A DNA stretch of 5,385 nt from assembly GCA_934597175.1 (NCBI GenBank), contig CAKTQR010000049.1, positions 1-5,385 of the forward strand, given 5' to 3'. Positions 4,509 through 5,385 of this stretch are shown here, one piece after another. Under the pieces are notes generated by a model. The model worked only from the letters and a program-made list of their open reading frames with translations, searched no databases and had not been told where the DNA came from. Both the position numbers and the translations under genes were made by a program. The stretch is from an uncultured Oscillospiraceae bacterium (lineage in GTDB: Bacteria; Bacillota; Clostridia; Oscillospirales; Oscillospiraceae). How positions within the stretch are numbered: position 1 is the first letter of the stretch; each line of letters starts with the position of its first letter.

Positions 4509-5351
4509 ATGAAAAAGAAACTTTTTGCACTCCTGCTTGCCCTCGTACTCAGCCTTGGCTGCGCAGCGCCCGCATTTGCGGCGAATATTGACCGCAGCCG
4601 TGTCGTTGACGGAGCGGAGCTTCTGACCGATGACGAGATATCGGCGCTTTCCGATATGCTCGATGAGATAAGCACCCGTCAGCAGATGGATGTTGTCGTC
4701 ATGACCTCGGATGACCTGCAGGGCTACGATACAGCAACCGAGTGCGCCGACGAGCTGTACGAGTATTGCGGCTACGGCTTCGGCGACGAGAAGGACGGTA
4801 TCATGCTGTTTATCTCCATGGACGACCGTGACTGGGCGATATCCACCTGCGGCCGAGCCATCGATGTGTTCAGCGAGTACGACTGCGATTACATCGGCGA
4901 CGAGATAGTGCCCTACCTGTCCGACGGCGAATATGCCGCAGCGTTCGAGCGCTTTGCCAACCTTTGCGACCGATTCATCACAAACGGCGGTATTGACGAT
5001 GATGATTATGACTATGACGATGATTATGATGATTACAGGGACTTCACCATCCCGAGCGAGCGGCTCTCGCCCGTGTGGATACTAGTTTCGATAGGCATCG
5101 GCGTGTTGATCGCCGTCCTCGTCGTCGGGATAATGCGCTCAAAGCTCAAGACCGTGCGCTTCCAGGCGGCGGCATCGAACTATGTAAAGCTCGGCAGCAT
5201 GCAGATAACCGACAGCAGCGACCTGTTCCTTTACCGCACCATGTCTCGCACGCCGAGACCGAAGAACAACGACAACTCATCATCCGGCGGTGGCGGCATC
5301 CACATGTCCTCCTCCGGCACGATGCACGGCGGCAGCAGCGGCAAATTCTGA
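4509..5351 (+). CDS. ydjH: YdjH-like secreted TPM-domain membrane protein
   Basis: A 280-aa protein with a signal peptide at 1-24 (KKK, a hydrophobic core, then A22-F-A before the cut). A TPM fold (TLP18.3/Psb32/MOLO-1) follows at about 30-158, opening with V32-V-D-G-A-E-L-L-T and containing D96-G-I-M-L-F-I-S. Next come an Asp/Tyr-rich stretch at 163-178, a membrane helix at about 189-209, and a cytosolic tail. The tail has N224-Y-V-K-L-G-S, D238-L-F-L-Y-R-T and S246-R-T-P-R-P-K-N blocks and ends in a Gly/Ser/His-rich tip, H273-G-G-S-S-G-K-F, all familiar from YdjH-type proteins. The TPM domain would face outside and the tail inside. Some relatives are annotated as phosphatases, but I see no basis for activity here. 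The ribosome binding site is a G-rich GAGGGGG that starts inside the preceding stop codon, 7 nt before the ATG, so translational coupling to ydjG is likely. Confidence 0.88.
   Translation: MKKKLFALLLALVLSLGCAAPAFAANIDRSRVVDGAELLTDDEISALSDMLDEISTRQQMDVVVMTSDDLQGYDTATECADELYEYCGYGFGDEKDGIMLFISMDDRDWAISTCGRAIDVFSEYDCDYIGDEIVPYLSDGEYAAAFERFANLCDRFITNGGIDDDDYDYDDDYDDYRDFTIPSERLSPVWILVSIGIGVLIAVLVVGIMRSKLKTVRFQAAASNYVKLGSMQITDSSDLFLYRTMSRTPRPKNNDNSSSGGGGIHMSSSGTMHGGSSGKF
4995..5042 (+). repeat. GAT/TAT-rich low-complexity tract encoding an Asp/Tyr run
   Basis: Sixteen codons made mostly of GAT, GAC and TAT encode residues 163-178 of the TPM protein, with eleven Asp, four Tyr and one Arg. The tract is AT-rich and uses GAT more than the flanking gene does. 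In-frame triplet slippage would change its length without breaking the frame. It sits just outside the membrane helix at about 189-209. Confidence 0.75.
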
Positions 5352-5358
5352 TAAAACG

Positions 5359-5385
5359 CCCCAAAACCGGCGCACCAAACGGTGC
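5359..5385 (+). terminator. Intrinsic terminator of the ydj-like operon (copy 2, cut by window edge)
   Basis: Starting 7 nt after the last stop codon, CCCCAAAA leads into the arm CCGGCGCACC (5367-5376), the loop AAAC (5377-5380) and the first five bases of the returning arm (5381-5385). The rest of the arm and the T tract are beyond the window. Read in its own sense direction it is identical over 27 nt to the mgtE terminator, so the missing part can be predicted to be GCCGG followed by T residues. Confidence 0.8.

Noticed and set aside
4551..4562. Lipoprotein signal (S-L-G-C) in the TPM protein
   Set aside because: The position three residues before the Cys is Ser and the one two before is Leu, which does not fit a lipobox, while a standard A-F-A signal peptidase I site follows six residues later.
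4593..4985. Phosphatase activity for the TPM domain
   Set aside because: Some TPM proteins are labelled phosphatases, but I see no catalytic motif that I could defend, and the YdjH branch is better known as a membrane-complex component.
1..5385. Terminal inverted repeats marking the window as a transposon or small mobile element
   Set aside because: The repeat is a terminator hairpin placed immediately after the stop codons of both outer genes, and the interior holds housekeeping-type genes with no transposase, integrase or replication gene.

Overview
The window is GC-rich bacterial DNA with strong AAGGAGG-type Shine-Dalgarno sites. Its gene content is best matched by a Firmicutes/Clostridia genome, probably an Oscillospiraceae-like gut anaerobe. 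That placement is inferred from gene families, ribosome binding sites and base composition, not from a marker gene.

There are two divergent transcription units. Leftward (minus strand, 1692 to 1) lies mgtE, a CBS-domain Mg2+ channel/transporter, behind an untranslated leader of about 250 nt. The leader has a near-consensus promoter (1664-1692), a 29-codon leader ORF with its own ribosome binding site (1519-1608), and a terminator hairpin with a T7 tract (1438-1493). An overlapping alternative hairpin (1432-1450) uses the terminator's 3' arm. This looks like a transcription attenuator, and I do not recognise it as the M-box Mg2+ riboswitch. It is the best candidate here for an undescribed regulatory system.

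Rightward (plus strand, 1734 to 5385) is a compact four-gene operon: an 88-aa two-helix membrane protein; a YdjI-type SPFH/band-7 protein with three C-terminal zinc ribbons; a YdjG-type protein with two N-terminal zinc ribbons and a C-terminal membrane helix; and a YdjH-type secreted TPM-domain membrane protein. In Bacillus subtilis, ydjG, ydjH and ydjI are co-transcribed with ydjF (pspA), and the YdjG/YdjH/YdjI proteins link PspA to the membrane during envelope stress. Here the order is I-G-H, no pspA is present, and a tiny membrane protein comes first.

The spacer between the two promoters carries a perfect 12-bp palindrome (1699-1710) that could be an operator. The outer ends of both transcription units carry the same terminator. 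At least 27 bp (6-32 and 5359-5385) are identical in inverted orientation, and the second copy is cut by the window edge. This suggests a dispersed terminator repeat in the genome, and perhaps that the window is a contig broken at that repeat.
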